From: Protonemura montana
Lineage: Eukaryota > Arthropoda > Insecta > Plecoptera > Nemouridae
Length of the DNA: 64,000 bases
Reading direction: 5' to 3'
Assembly (NCBI GenBank): GCA_947568835.1
Contig: OX387611.1
Location: forward strand, 6,390,001-6,454,000
Both the position numbers and the translations under genes were made by a program. A model generated the notes under the pieces. That model saw only the letters and a program-made list of their open reading frames with translations. It had not been told where the DNA came from and did no database searches. Shown here piece after piece: positions 36,001 through 45,061 of the stretch. Within the stretch, counting starts at the first letter, position 1; the number at the start of each line of letters is the position of its first letter.

Positions 36001-39000
36001 TTTTCTCGATGAATGAGTGGATGATGATGAGGATGATGATGAACCTAACCTAGCTTAGAAAGGAAGAAGAGAAACCCGTGCCAGTACGTATCCTACTCCT
36101 GTCGGAGGCCAATAGGACCACCGGATTGAAATCCCTTCGGTAGGACGGTACAACGCGAACAACAGAATTTCTCCACAAATTCTGTGCTTTAGTAAGGTTG
36201 ATAAGCAAGGCGAATAAATTCCTAGTAACTTCGATCCTCACAGCCTATCTCCCTAACAGAACTGGGCACATGAAAGATGGTCTCCCATCCAATTCCTGAC
36301 CCAGCGCAGTATTGCCTAACTTTGGTAATCTCACGAGAACCGTTGTTTCCAACACGAAAAACTGTTCGGGTCATTTCTTTTTAATTCGCAGCGCCAAAAA
36401 ATTTCGCTGTAAAATTAAACAGAATATCATGTGAATTTCTTGGCGCTTTCTTGACAACGCCACCAAACCTTTTACAAGCATCACCACTTTCTTCGTTGCA
36501 GTTGGTGTAGTTCTTATCAAAACCTTGTTATTATGTTGTTGAAAAACATTGTACTTTACCCACACACAAGCCAAAGCTGATGTGGGTGATTAATAATTAT
36601 ATTGTTTCTGTTAATTGTCATCTAACAATAAATAAATAATAAATAAAATAAATAAAAAATAGGAAAAAAGCGACTCATATGAATCGTAAACTGTAAAATT
36701 TCAAAAATCTTTGCAAAGACTTACCAGTCGACGTTAGACACTAATGTGTCCTAAAACTTTGCTACTATTTTCTTTACAGATCCCAGGAGACTGCGCCTTT
36801 CCTCCAGTCCAAGCCGACAGATGGCGGAAAGGTCACGATTGTGATCGCCGACCGGAAACCGTCGACGACCAAAGGCTTTTCCTCCGGTCAAAATGTGGCT
36901 GAAGGTGGGGGAAACTCGGTGCCCCATTCGCCTTGGCGAGGCATTTACACCCAGGTAAATCTTTGAACACATTATTTAGAGAGAGGTTAAACTGTTCAGT
37001 GCATTCATAAGAAGAACCATAAGCTATGGTGAGATCTCCGAAGTTAAGCGACACTGCGCTGTGTCAGAAATTGGATGTGTGACCATCGAACGGTTTGACA
37101 TGTTGGAAACACTGTTCCTCGTGAGATCACCGAAGTTAAGCAATAGAGCGCTGGTCTTGTGCTGGATGGGAGACCATCTTACACATAACTTGTTATGTTG
37201 GGGAGAGAGATAAGATGGTGTTAAGTGGGAGGTATGAGAGAGGCTGGAGAGATGAGGCTAGCACAATTTCAATCGCATTGCTTATAAAAACGCGCTGATT
37301 TTTTTGCAAAAATAATAAAAGAGTAAACATTTTTTAGGCTGTGGTTCCAAAAGCTCTTAAAGAACTTACTTTTTGTGTTTTCGATTAGCTGCTTTTTTTG
37401 AGCAAGCTTTAAACCCGCCCTGGTGCGGGACAGTCGAAAACGCCAAAATACGAACGCCATTTTGAAACTCAGTGAAGAAAATATTCTTCAGTAGCCGAAA
37501 GGGATCTTTCCCCCTTTAAGTCTCAGATATTCTCCCTCATTTCAAAACGCATGGTCTGCTTGTTCTCCCTTGTCATGAATATTACAGGAGTCGTGTATGT
37601 GTATAGCACTCACTTAGGGAATAACATCAATTAGATTGGAGTACGTTTGCTCATGCGAAGACAACCTTGTCTTAAGCATTGAGTTTATAAGTAAAGTCAG
37701 AGAGCCAGCGTTAATATTAAACATTCTTCTTAGCAAACGAGCCGACAACACGTGGTAACCGTAGTTGTCACCCGATGGCGCTTTGAGGTCGTCTTTTAAA
37801 AAAAAACCTTTACAATTAAATAATAAGACTCAAAATATCGATAGATGTTTACCAATCGTTGTGGGTAGCATTTATAAAGATTCATTGAGCGTAAACCAGT
37901 CTCAAATGCGAGTAATCTTGAGATACCAAAATATAAACGAACGGTGACTCCATCTGAGTTAAAGAACGTTTCTAAACTGCTAAGTGCTTCTTTATGGTGC
38001 ATACTGAATGTGCCTGTGCCATTAGTTCCATGGTTACCAGGTATCTTATACTACCTAAAGACCAATGGAAGTTGCCTCGAAAAACTTAAATACCCATTTT
38101 AGTTACTTAACCATACTGAAAGCGCCATTTAAGTTGTCTAACGCAACTTTAAGACCCATTTAAGTTGCCTTGCTCCAGTTAAAGACCCGATTAAGGTGCC
38201 TGTGCTGCTATGAGCCTACTAACGGTGCCTAGTGTCTCGTAGCCGGTGCCGTATTCCTCCTCACGACGGGCAGCGGGATGCCGGTCGGCTACTCGGCCGT
38301 CCTTCTGCCTCAACTGCAAGGGGAGAACTCTACTCTGCCGACAGACCGCGAGATGGGCTCCTGGATTGGTGAGCTTTCTAAAAGAATCTTGCAAGAGATC
38401 TGTTAAATTATTTTCAATTGAGATTACTTGAGCGTAAGCTGGTCTTTGGAGTCTTTATATACCGAACGGTTTGGTGTGTTGGAAACACCGTTTCTCATGA
38501 GATCACAGAAGATAAGCAACACTTCGCTGGGTCAGGTATTGGATGGGTGACCATCATACACATGGCCAGTTCTGTTCGGGAGAGAGGTTGGAGGGATGAA
38601 AGTTAATCAACACTGCGCTGAGTCAGGTATTGGATGGTTGACCATCATACACATGGCCAGTTCTGTTCGGGAGAGAGGTTGGAGAGATGAAAGTTAATCA
38701 ACACTGCGCTGAGTCAGGTATTAGATGGGTGACCATCATACACGTTATCAGTTCTGTTGGGGAGAGAGCTTGGAGGGATGAAAGTTAAACAACACTGCGC
38801 TGAGACAGGTATTGAATGGTTGACCATCATACACATGACCAGTTCTGTTCGGGAGAGAGGTTAGAGGGATGAAATTTAGTACAGCAAAGTCACTCGCCTT
38901 GCTTATCAACCTCTCGACAGCATGGATTTGTGAAGGAATCATGTTTTTCACGTTGTACCGCACTTCAGAAGGTACGTTAAGCTGGTGATCCTCTTGAAGC

Positions 39001-41971
39001 TCTTCAACAGGAATAAGCTACGTGCCAGCACCGGGTTTCCACTCCACATTTCTAGGCTAGGCTAGATGCATGATCTTTCTCATCATCATCTACTCATTCA
39101 CTGATGTCATTAGACCGCTGCATGGCCTGTTGTCAAAACAGTGCCTCAAATCGATAGCAAAGCAAGGTAGTTGGGCATGTTGTTTCTAGCTTTCAATTTC
39201 TTCATGTAAAAAGTACTTCTGTTCCAGCTAGCGTACACAGCGCCTCTACGCCTCTCGGTTCGTTCCTGAGCGGCCTTATCGCTGACAGATTCGGCCGAAA
39301 GAATGCGCTACGAATCAGCATCTTACCGGTCACTATAGGCTGGATCTGCATTGCTTTGGCTGACTCCCATTGGCTGATCCTGCTTGGACGCGTCATTATT
39401 GGGGTCGCTGTAGGACTCAGTGGGGTTCCCTCACAGGTACGATGAAGGTTAAGCGATATTTTGATGAGATAGGAGGTGGATGAGTGACCACAGAAAGTTT
39501 TGGCGTGTTGTGAACCCTGTTGCAACGAAGTTAAGCAACACTGGGTTGGGTCAAGTAATGGATGGTAGACCACCGAAAAGTTTGGCGTGATGGAAATACT
39601 GGTCCTCGTGAGATCGGCGTAGTTAAGCAACATTGAGCAGGGTTAGTTATTAAATGTCTAACTAATCTTATCTTAAGATTGTTTTTAGACTCATGTCTAC
39701 TTGATCTAACCTTAGCACTAGTTTTAACAAAAACTATTTGAACTGGGTTTTGAATGCTAAGTAAAGAACAACTAAATTTCCTAACGTTTCGTCACTTGTA
39801 CCTGTTATTTTTAACTATTTAAACATAGAAAAATAGAAAAATAGAAATTTAGTTGTTCTTTACTTAACATTCAAATATTTTTTGTCAAAACTAGTGCTAA
39901 GGTTACATCAAGTACCTAGACATGAGTCTTAAACAATCATAATGACTCTTTATGGGCAGAGACGTGAGAAGTTAGTTGATAGATTGGCGAGACTCTGAGA
40001 GAAGAGAACCACTTTAAGTTATGTGGTTCTTTTGCTATCGGAAAATTGTCAGGACTGCTCTTACTTTTGAAAAAGTATCAGGTACAAGTTACGAAACGTT
40101 GGAAAATGTAGTTGTTCTTTCCTTAGCATTCAAAACCCAATTCAGATAGTTTTTATCAAAACTAACTTTATCTCTCTATCAGGTGATGCTGGGTGAGATT
40201 GCCGCCCCACAAATTCGTGGCATCTTAATGGGCTCGATCTGCGTGGCATTCAGTTTGGGTATCCTGGTCATCTACTCTCTGGGCGCCGTCGAGTGGCACA
40301 TAGCGGCCGGGGTGTCCACGGTGTTCCCGATCTGCAGTTTGATCGCGTTTTCCCTGCTTCCTGAGAGTCCCATCTGGTTGCTGAGGCAAGGTCGTCTGGA
40401 GGAGGCCAGCAAGGCGCTGTTTTGGCTCAGAGGGGGCCCTTCAATACCTGTAAGTACTCAGAGCATTGATGACCGATTTCACCAAAGCCATTTATGGACC
40501 GGTATTTCAGTGGTACGTTAAAAATGTAACAGTCTGTTAGTTGGTTTGGTGAAGTGGTTCAGAGCCGTGGGTGAATTTTGTGGTAAGTAACGGACTTGCT
40601 CTGTTGAGATTGACTTGCGGTCCTAAAAAGGACCTAAAAAGTCGACGTTTCGTCGGCGATGGCGCCGACATCTTCAGGACAGTCCTGAAGATGTCGGCGC
40701 CGCAAGGACCTCAAGTCAATCTCAACAGAGCAAGTCCGTTACTTACCACAACAGTCTGTTAGTTATTTATTTGCTTGGCAACAGCCAATCAGAAGATTTT
40801 TAACGGTCTGTCAATCACTTTGGGGACCACTGAAAAACCGGCACTAGATCTTGCTAAATCGGCGCTTAAGGGAGGTTGATTTTTAGATAAATACACAAAC
40901 AAGTGGAAATTTAAATTTGTATTCGTTAATGATTCAGAATGGGTTTGTTTTGTAACATTTATTAAAATGTGATTTACTATTTTTTCTCTGGCCTAATTGC
41001 CGTTGTTACCATGGTGATAAATGTATAGTGGTTAAGCTTAGTCTACAATTTTGACAGTAAAAAATGGACAAGTTTTAAAACGAACTTTTTTTGTGGTCCG
41101 AGGGCACTAAAACCACGCAGACAATTTCGCGCTTACCGTTTAAAGCTAAACCCCGAAATAATTCTAACATCGAAATAATATTCCATTCCAGGCCAAAACA
41201 GAACTAAAGATCCTGACCGCACACATCGAACGCGAAACACAACTCCAAGAAGAATCACAAGAAGGCTGCTGGACACTTTTCACAAAATCCGCAGTCCTCA
41301 AACCGTTCCTGATCGTCAACACATACGGACTTCTGCAAGTGGTTGCCGGCACCTTCTTGATGATCTTCTACGCCGTCGATCTGGTGGCCCGAGCTGACGA
41401 AGGCGGCATCGACAGCTTCGTCTTTGCCATCATTACAGCAGCCATAAGATTCACCTTCTCGATAATCGCCAGTGGCCTTCTATTTTTCATGGGAAGACGA
41501 CCGTTAGGAATAAGCACGGGAGTGATTTCCTCGTTGTCCGCGTTCGCCGTTGGCGCTGTGATCTACATAAAAAAGAACGATCCAGAATTTTTTGAACCGC
41601 TAACGGCCACTGTGTTGATAGTAGGTTTGCTGTGCTTGTTCATGGCTACCAATACTTGTGGTAGTTTTGTTCTTCCTGGCGTTACTATTGGTGAGTTGTT
41701 GCCTGGTAAGGCTAGAGGTATGCTAGGCGGTTGGATTTTCACTACCTTTAGTCTCGGGGTATTTGCCAGCGCCAAATTTTATCCGTTTTTGATTAGAACG
41801 ATCGGCGTCGATGGTCTTTTCTTTCTTTTCGGTGCTGGTTCGTTGCTATCGACTGTGTTTGTGTTTTTGTTGCTTCCCGAGTCGAAGGGAAGGACTCTGA
41901 ATGAGATCGAAGACTATTTCAAAGAGGATAATATTTTGTGGATGTCCCGTGATACCAAAAAGTTTCCGTAA
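27051..41971 (+). CDS. Tret1-like MFS sugar transporter, copy 1, six coding exons
   Basis: Facilitative sugar (probably trehalose-type) carrier of the plasma membrane, major facilitator family. Exons 27051-27070, 36780-36954, 38233-38368, 39228-39436, 40183-40449 and 41192-41971 join in frame (1587 nt, 528 residues). The 20-nt first exon (ATG ... AATGG/GTGAGT) is inferred: it supplies the two bases needed by exon 2 and a start. Family marks are A-D-R-F-G-R-K between TM2 and TM3, P-E-S-P-I-W-L before the central loop, G-E-L-L-P-G-K-A-R-G, and P-E-S-K-G-R-T-L-N-E-I-E at the C-terminus. Length fits the family (about 500). Intron 1 is 9.7 kb and filled with a LINE, minisatellites and a SINE. A TACTAAC lies just upstream of exon 3. 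Substrate is inferred from family only. The paralogue downstream has the same phases. Confidence 0.87.
27287..28773 (+). mobile_element. Non-LTR retrotransposon fragment with reverse transcriptase
   Basis: Translation from about 27290 gives RT blocks in order: N-Y-R-P-I-T-L-L, H-G-F-R, Y-D-Y-T-K-A-F-D-T-V-N-H, G-V-P-Q-G, and the catalytic F-A-D-D. These are typical of jockey/CR1-like LINEs. A stop after K-Y-L at 28298-28300 and a shift of frame near there break the C-terminus, which continues in another frame to 28563. The endonuclease part is missing. The copy ends in an ATT repeat (28743-28773). It lies in intron 1 of the transporter gene, same strand, and is inactive. Confidence 0.88.
28774..29185. 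other. Intron sequence, nothing recognised
   Basis: AT-rich; nothing seen. Confidence 0.4.
29186..29310 (+). mobile_element. Penelope-like terminal module, family 3
   Basis: GATTGTTTTTAGACTCATGT, the ACTATTTGAAATGGGTTTTG block and TTTCCCGACGTTTC, collinear with 39677 onward. The GAAACGT stem partner is lost. Confidence 0.45.
29311..29920. other. Intron sequence, nothing recognised
   Basis: AT-rich; nothing seen. Confidence 0.35.
29921..30083 (+). repeat. 54-bp repeat, three units
   Basis: Three units of 54 bp starting CAGTCTAGCTCGTGAGAG; found only here in the window. Confidence 0.9.
30412..31410 (+). repeat. 53-bp minisatellite, array 1 (left arm)
   Basis: About 19 units of 53 bp (core TTAACATTAGCGCTGTGACT). 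The same unit in reverse fills 32399-33254, so the two arrays form the arms of a roughly 1-kb inverted repeat in intron 1 of the first transporter gene. Confidence 0.95.
31411..31843. other. Spacer between repeat arrays
   Basis: No feature recognised. Confidence 0.35.
31844..32253 (+). repeat. 11-bp minisatellite
   Basis: About 37 units of TTCGTGGACAA with GAGGACAA and GTGGTCAA variants. Because 33 bases equal 11 codons, both strands show long chance frames. Confidence 0.95.
32399..33254 (-). repeat. 53-bp minisatellite, array 2 (right arm)
   Basis: About 16 units of the 53-bp repeat in reverse orientation (AGTCACAGCGCTAATGTTAA), more uniform than the left arm. Confidence 0.95.
33430..33570 (-). 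mobile_element. Terminal module associated with the 53-bp repeat
   Basis: GCGCCATCGGGTGG, then TACCACGTGTTGCCGGCTC, then one decayed 53-bp unit (CATTAGCACTGGGACTC). The same module joined to the same unit occurs at 37680-37930 and 60520-60700, so module and unit travel together. Confidence 0.6.
33571..33967. other. Intron sequence, nothing recognised
   Basis: A 62-codon frame starts at 33784 but has no recognisable similarity or codon pattern. Confidence 0.35.
33968..34696 (-). repeat. 50-bp minisatellite, array 2
   Basis: About 14-15 units, highly uniform (GAGCTGGACAACAGCATGGA), in intron 1 of the first transporter gene. Confidence 0.95.
34697..35952. other. Intron sequence, nothing recognised
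   Basis: AT-rich; I see no exon, RNA gene or repeat. Confidence 0.4.
35953..36372 (-). mobile_element. 5S-headed SINE, diverged
   Basis: Minus orientation from TGTATTTAACGAGGCACGG to CCAACACGAAAAACTGTTCGG; body and head collinear with the family but with many substitutions. Confidence 0.85.
36985..37290 (+). mobile_element. 5S-headed SINE, two heads and a truncated body
   Basis: A first head (GAGATCTCCGAAGTTAAGCG) runs into a second (TCGAACGGTTTGACATGTTGG), followed by about 100 bases of body ending near TTGCTTATAAAAA. The rest is missing. In intron 2 of the first transporter gene. Confidence 0.75.
37680..37930 (+). mobile_element. Terminal module associated with the 53-bp repeat
   Basis: One decayed unit (AAGTCAGAGAGCCAGCG), then GCAAACGAGCCGACAACACG, TCACCCGATGGCGCTT and AATAAGACTCAAAATATCGA. 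Collinear with 60520-60700. Confidence 0.6.
38055..38215 (+). repeat. Degenerate short tandem repeat before exon 3
   Basis: Three to four imperfect units built around AAGACCCATTTAAGTTGCC, ending just before the 3' splice site of exon 3 of the first transporter gene. Confidence 0.5.
38462..39150 (+). mobile_element. 5S-headed SINE with fourfold head repeat
   Basis: The head begins ACCGAACGGTTTGGTGTG. A 91-92 bp segment (ATCAACACTGCGCTGAGTCA ... GGATGAAAGTTA) then occurs three more times in tandem (starts near 38605, 38697 and 38788) before the normal body and 3' end. In intron 3 of the first transporter gene. Confidence 0.88.
39460..39655 (+). repeat. Two tandem 5S-like SINE heads without body
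   Basis: Two diverged heads (AAAGTTTTGGCGTGTTG and AAAAGTTTGGCGTGATG starts), each followed by a GAAGTTAAGC-like segment. Confidence 0.65.
39677..39938. mobile_element. Penelope-like module, family 3, as a palindrome
   Basis: Two copies of the module face each other. The left arm runs from GATTGTTTTTAGACTCATG to AAGAACAACTAAATTT; the right arm is its inverse, ending CATGAGTCTTAAACAATC. Lies in intron 4 of the first transporter gene. Confidence 0.55.
40062..40170 (-). mobile_element. Penelope-like terminal module, family 3
   Basis: TTTTGAAAAAGTATCAGGTAC then AAGTTACGAAACGTTGG, giving a short stem closed by GAAACGTTGG. It is followed by the AGTTGTTCTTTCCTTAGC block and ends 12 bases before exon 5's splice acceptor. 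Confidence 0.5.
40528..40764. mobile_element. Penelope-like foldback, family 2, with 15-bp target duplication
   Basis: AACAGTCTGTTAGTT is repeated at 40528-40542 and 40750-40764. Between them is a near-perfect inverted repeat whose outer arms contain GTAACGGACTTGCTCTGTTG. The centre has on the minus strand CTGAAGA, U, a GTCGGC/GCCGAC stem and GAAAC, the same hammerhead-like order as at 15060-15240. In intron 5 of the first transporter gene. Confidence 0.6.
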
Positions 41972-41989
41972 GTTTGTTTGTTAGCTCTG

Positions 41990-42225
41990 TTTTTTTTTTT
42001 GACAACGGGCCTTGTGACACTGGTCTTCTGGCGTCAGGTAGAATGAGTTCTTGTAGATAAACCTAACTTAAAAAGAGAAGCAGAAAACCGGTGCCGGCAC
42101 GTGGCTTGCTCCTCATCAAGAGGACCACCGGCTTAACGTCCCTTCCGAAGGACGGTGCAACGCGAACAACAGGATTCCTTCACAAATCCATGCTGTCGAG
42201 AGGTTGATAAGCAAGGCGAGTGAAG
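41990..42225 (-). mobile_element. 5S-headed SINE body in the 3' UTR of the first transporter
   Basis: Minus-strand 3' half (GACAACGGGCCTTGTGACAC, GCACGTGGCTTGCTCC, CCTTCCGAAGGACGG); the head is missing. It starts 20 bases after the stop codon, so it lies inside the transcript if the poly(A) site is at about 42550. Confidence 0.8.
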
Positions 42226-42532
42226 TTGATTTACTAATTTTAAACTTGTCCTTCGCAAACTGGAATGGTTTTCATTTTGATGGTATCCCATTCTATATCG
42301 ATACAAAAAAAAATTAAACTTTTTTGGGCATTGGCTAATTTTGGTTTTGACCATCAGTACGTCGGCAATCGTGATAATTATTTAAAAAATGTGACTTTTA
42401 TTTTCGAATTTTGATTATTTGAGAAAAAAAACATAACCGACCTAAAATAGTCACAGCCAGTTAGATTCTTTTGATTCCAACTAAAACTCCATTTGTTTAT
42501 TAAACAGGATATTGTAAAACTGACCCTAAAAA

Positions 42533-42538
42533 AATAAA
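42533..42538 (+). promoter_or_regulatory. Candidate poly(A) signal of the first transporter gene
   Basis: AATAAA about 560 bases after the stop. Another lies near 42848; either could be used. Confidence 0.35.
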
Positions 42539-42995
42539 GGTAACTTATTCATTACATCAACGTATCGGTGTAATTTTATGAAGAAACAAGTGGTAAACAG
42601 GGTATGTTTTTTTGTTATTTTTTCTTGAAATTGTATCCTTGTGAGATTCTACGACAGAGGTTTCGTTTCCGTAAACAAATCTAGTGAGCAACGTTTGAAA
42701 ACGAACCGACGCACGGTTGTTATTTGTTAAGTATTTAATTGCTTATTAGAAGCGCATAATGTTAATAAATTATAATTAAACTTATTTGTCTTCCATGTCA
42801 TTCGCATCTAAGTGTGTTCGTATGTAAATATGTTTGTTTGTAAAAAAATAAAATGTTTGTACACCTTGAAAATCGAGTGAAATTTTTAGTAAATCTTAAA
42901 AAAATATGAATTCTCTCTTCCTTGTTTTCATGCAGTCAAGCAGCTTCCTCTTCCTGATGGGTGTGTTAAATCATATTCAAGTAACGGTGATTTAG
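42539..42995. other. Intergenic, nothing recognised
   Basis: AT-rich; nothing seen apart from the second AATAAA. Confidence 0.35.
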
Positions 42996-43965
42996 TAGAG
43001 GCGACGGCGAGTGTCCGCTCCTTTGCGTGGAGCGAAACAAGCACCCTGTCATGGAATGTCCAGCACAGAGACGACGGCGAGTGTCCGCTCCTTTGCATGG
43101 AGCGAATCAAGCACCCTGTCACGGAATGTCCAGCACAGAGGCGACGGCGAGTGTCCGCTCCTTTGCATGGAGTGAAACAAGCACCCTGTCACGGAATGTT
43201 CAGCACAGCGGCGACGGCGAGTGTCCGCTCCTTTGCGTGGAGCGAATCAAGCACCCTGTCACGGAATGTCCAGCACAGAGGCGACGGCGAGTGTCCGCTT
43301 CTTTGCGTGAAGTGAAACAAGCACCCTGTCACGGAATGTCCAGCACAGAGGCGACGGCGAGTGTCCGCTCCTTTGCGTGGAGCGAAACAAGCACCCTGTC
43401 ACGGAATGTCCAGCACAGAGGCGACGGCGAGTTTCCGCTCCTTTGCGTGGAGAGAAACAAGCACCCTGTCATGGAATGTCCAGCACAGAGGCGACGGCAA
43501 GTGTCCGCTCCTTTGTGTGGAGCGAAACAAGCACCCTGTCATGGAATGTCCAGCACAGAGGCGACGGTGAGTGTCCGCTCCTTTGCGTGGAGCGAAACAA
43601 GCACCCTGTCACGGAATGTCCAGCACAGAGGCGACGGCAAGTGTCCGCTCCTTTGCGTGGAGCGAAACAAGCACCCTGTCACGGAATGTCCAGCACAGAG
43701 GCGACGGCAAGTGTCCGCTCCTTTGCGTGGAGCGAAACAAGCACCCTGTCACGGAATGTCCAGCACAGAGACGACGGCGAGTGTCCGCTCCTTTGTGTGG
43801 AGCGAAACAAGCACCCTGTCACGGAATGTCCAGCACAGAGACGACGGCGAGTGTCCGCTCCTTTGTGTGGAGCGAAACAAGCACCCTGTCACGGAATGTC
43901 CAGCACAGAGGCGACGGCGAGTGTCCGCTCCTTTGCGTGGAGCGAAACAAGCACCCTGTCATCAC
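42996..43965 (+). repeat. 70-bp minisatellite, array 2
   Basis: About 14 units of 70 bp in plus orientation (AGGCGACGGCGAGTGTCCGC). No sequence is shared with the flanks of the other two arrays. Confidence 0.95.
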
Positions 43966-44076
43966 TTTGCTACGTAACAACTTTGCATAACTGCAGTCAT
44001 TTTGTTATATTTAGATTTGCTTAAGAAGGTAATTGTCGTTGACAACTTTGAAGACAAAACAAACCATTCAAGCATG

Positions 44077-44510
44077 AGGTGCAATGGTAGATTCAATGTT
44101 TGGTAGCCATAGAGATACTGAGATCGCCTGACAGAGCTTCTCAATTCTGCTATCTTATGTTACCACGGGTATATCATGGCCTAGCATAGGAGGTTCAATG
44201 GTAGATTCAACGTTTGGTAGTCATGGAGATGCTAAGATCGCCTGACAGAGCTTTTCAATTCTGCTATTTTATGTTACCACGGGTATATCATGGCATAGCA
44301 TAGGAGGTTCAATGGTAGATTCAACGTTTGGTAGTCATGGAGATGCTGAGATCGCCTGACAGAGCTTCTCAATTCTGCAATCTTATGTTACCATGGGTAT
44401 ATCATGGCCTAAACAGGAGGTTCAATAGTAGATTTACCTTTTGACAGCCATGGAGATGCTGAGATCGCCTGACAGAGCTTCTCAATTCTGCTATCTTATG
44501 TTACCACGGG
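44077..44510 (+). repeat. 114-bp repeat, four units
   Basis: Four units of 113-114 bp (core GATCGCCTGACAGAGCTT). Found once in the window, about 550 bases upstream of the second transporter's start. Confidence 0.92.
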
Positions 44511-45061
44511 TTTACAGCGATTTCAAACGATGCACACTAGAATCAAACCTTGCTCTCTAATATAACAAAGCATTTAAATTAAGCTTTTAGTCGGTTCAAA
44601 ATAATGATAAGTCTGCTCTGAATCATCACCGGCAATATAATTCATTTTAATTGATTCATGAATAATATCAACACAATTTAAATTGCTACTATTTTAAATT
44701 GACTTGTATTTGAGCACCTAGTCGAATGACCTCATGAATAACCATATGTTATGTAGCCGAAGCATTGGGTGGGCAGGGGAGGGAGGTAGCAGAGATCTGC
44801 GAAACTGTATGATATTGCCTGTCTGGTTACGAGCCAGTCTTCGTCTACCATTGAAAGTATCAACGTCGTCAAGGTCGAAGATTGAGCTTGGCTTCATAGG
44901 AGAGTAGCCTTTGTTGACACTCGATTACGGCTCAGGAACGTTGGGAATTTTTACTTTGCTTTAATAGAAGTTTGAGCTAAGTTTGTGGAAAATGCGGTGA
45001 CAGTGGTGTTGTTGAAAAGTGCGTTTGAATTTTGTGACATTTTTGCAAGTTAATTGAGAAG
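44511..45061 (+). promoter_or_regulatory. Promoter and 5' UTR region of the second Tret1-like gene
   Basis: Single-copy sequence between the 114-bp repeats and the inferred start codon. A two-codon upstream frame (ATG CGG TGA) is at 44992-45000. The T/G-rich leader resembles the one before 27051. No TATA box or start site can be fixed. Confidence 0.3.
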
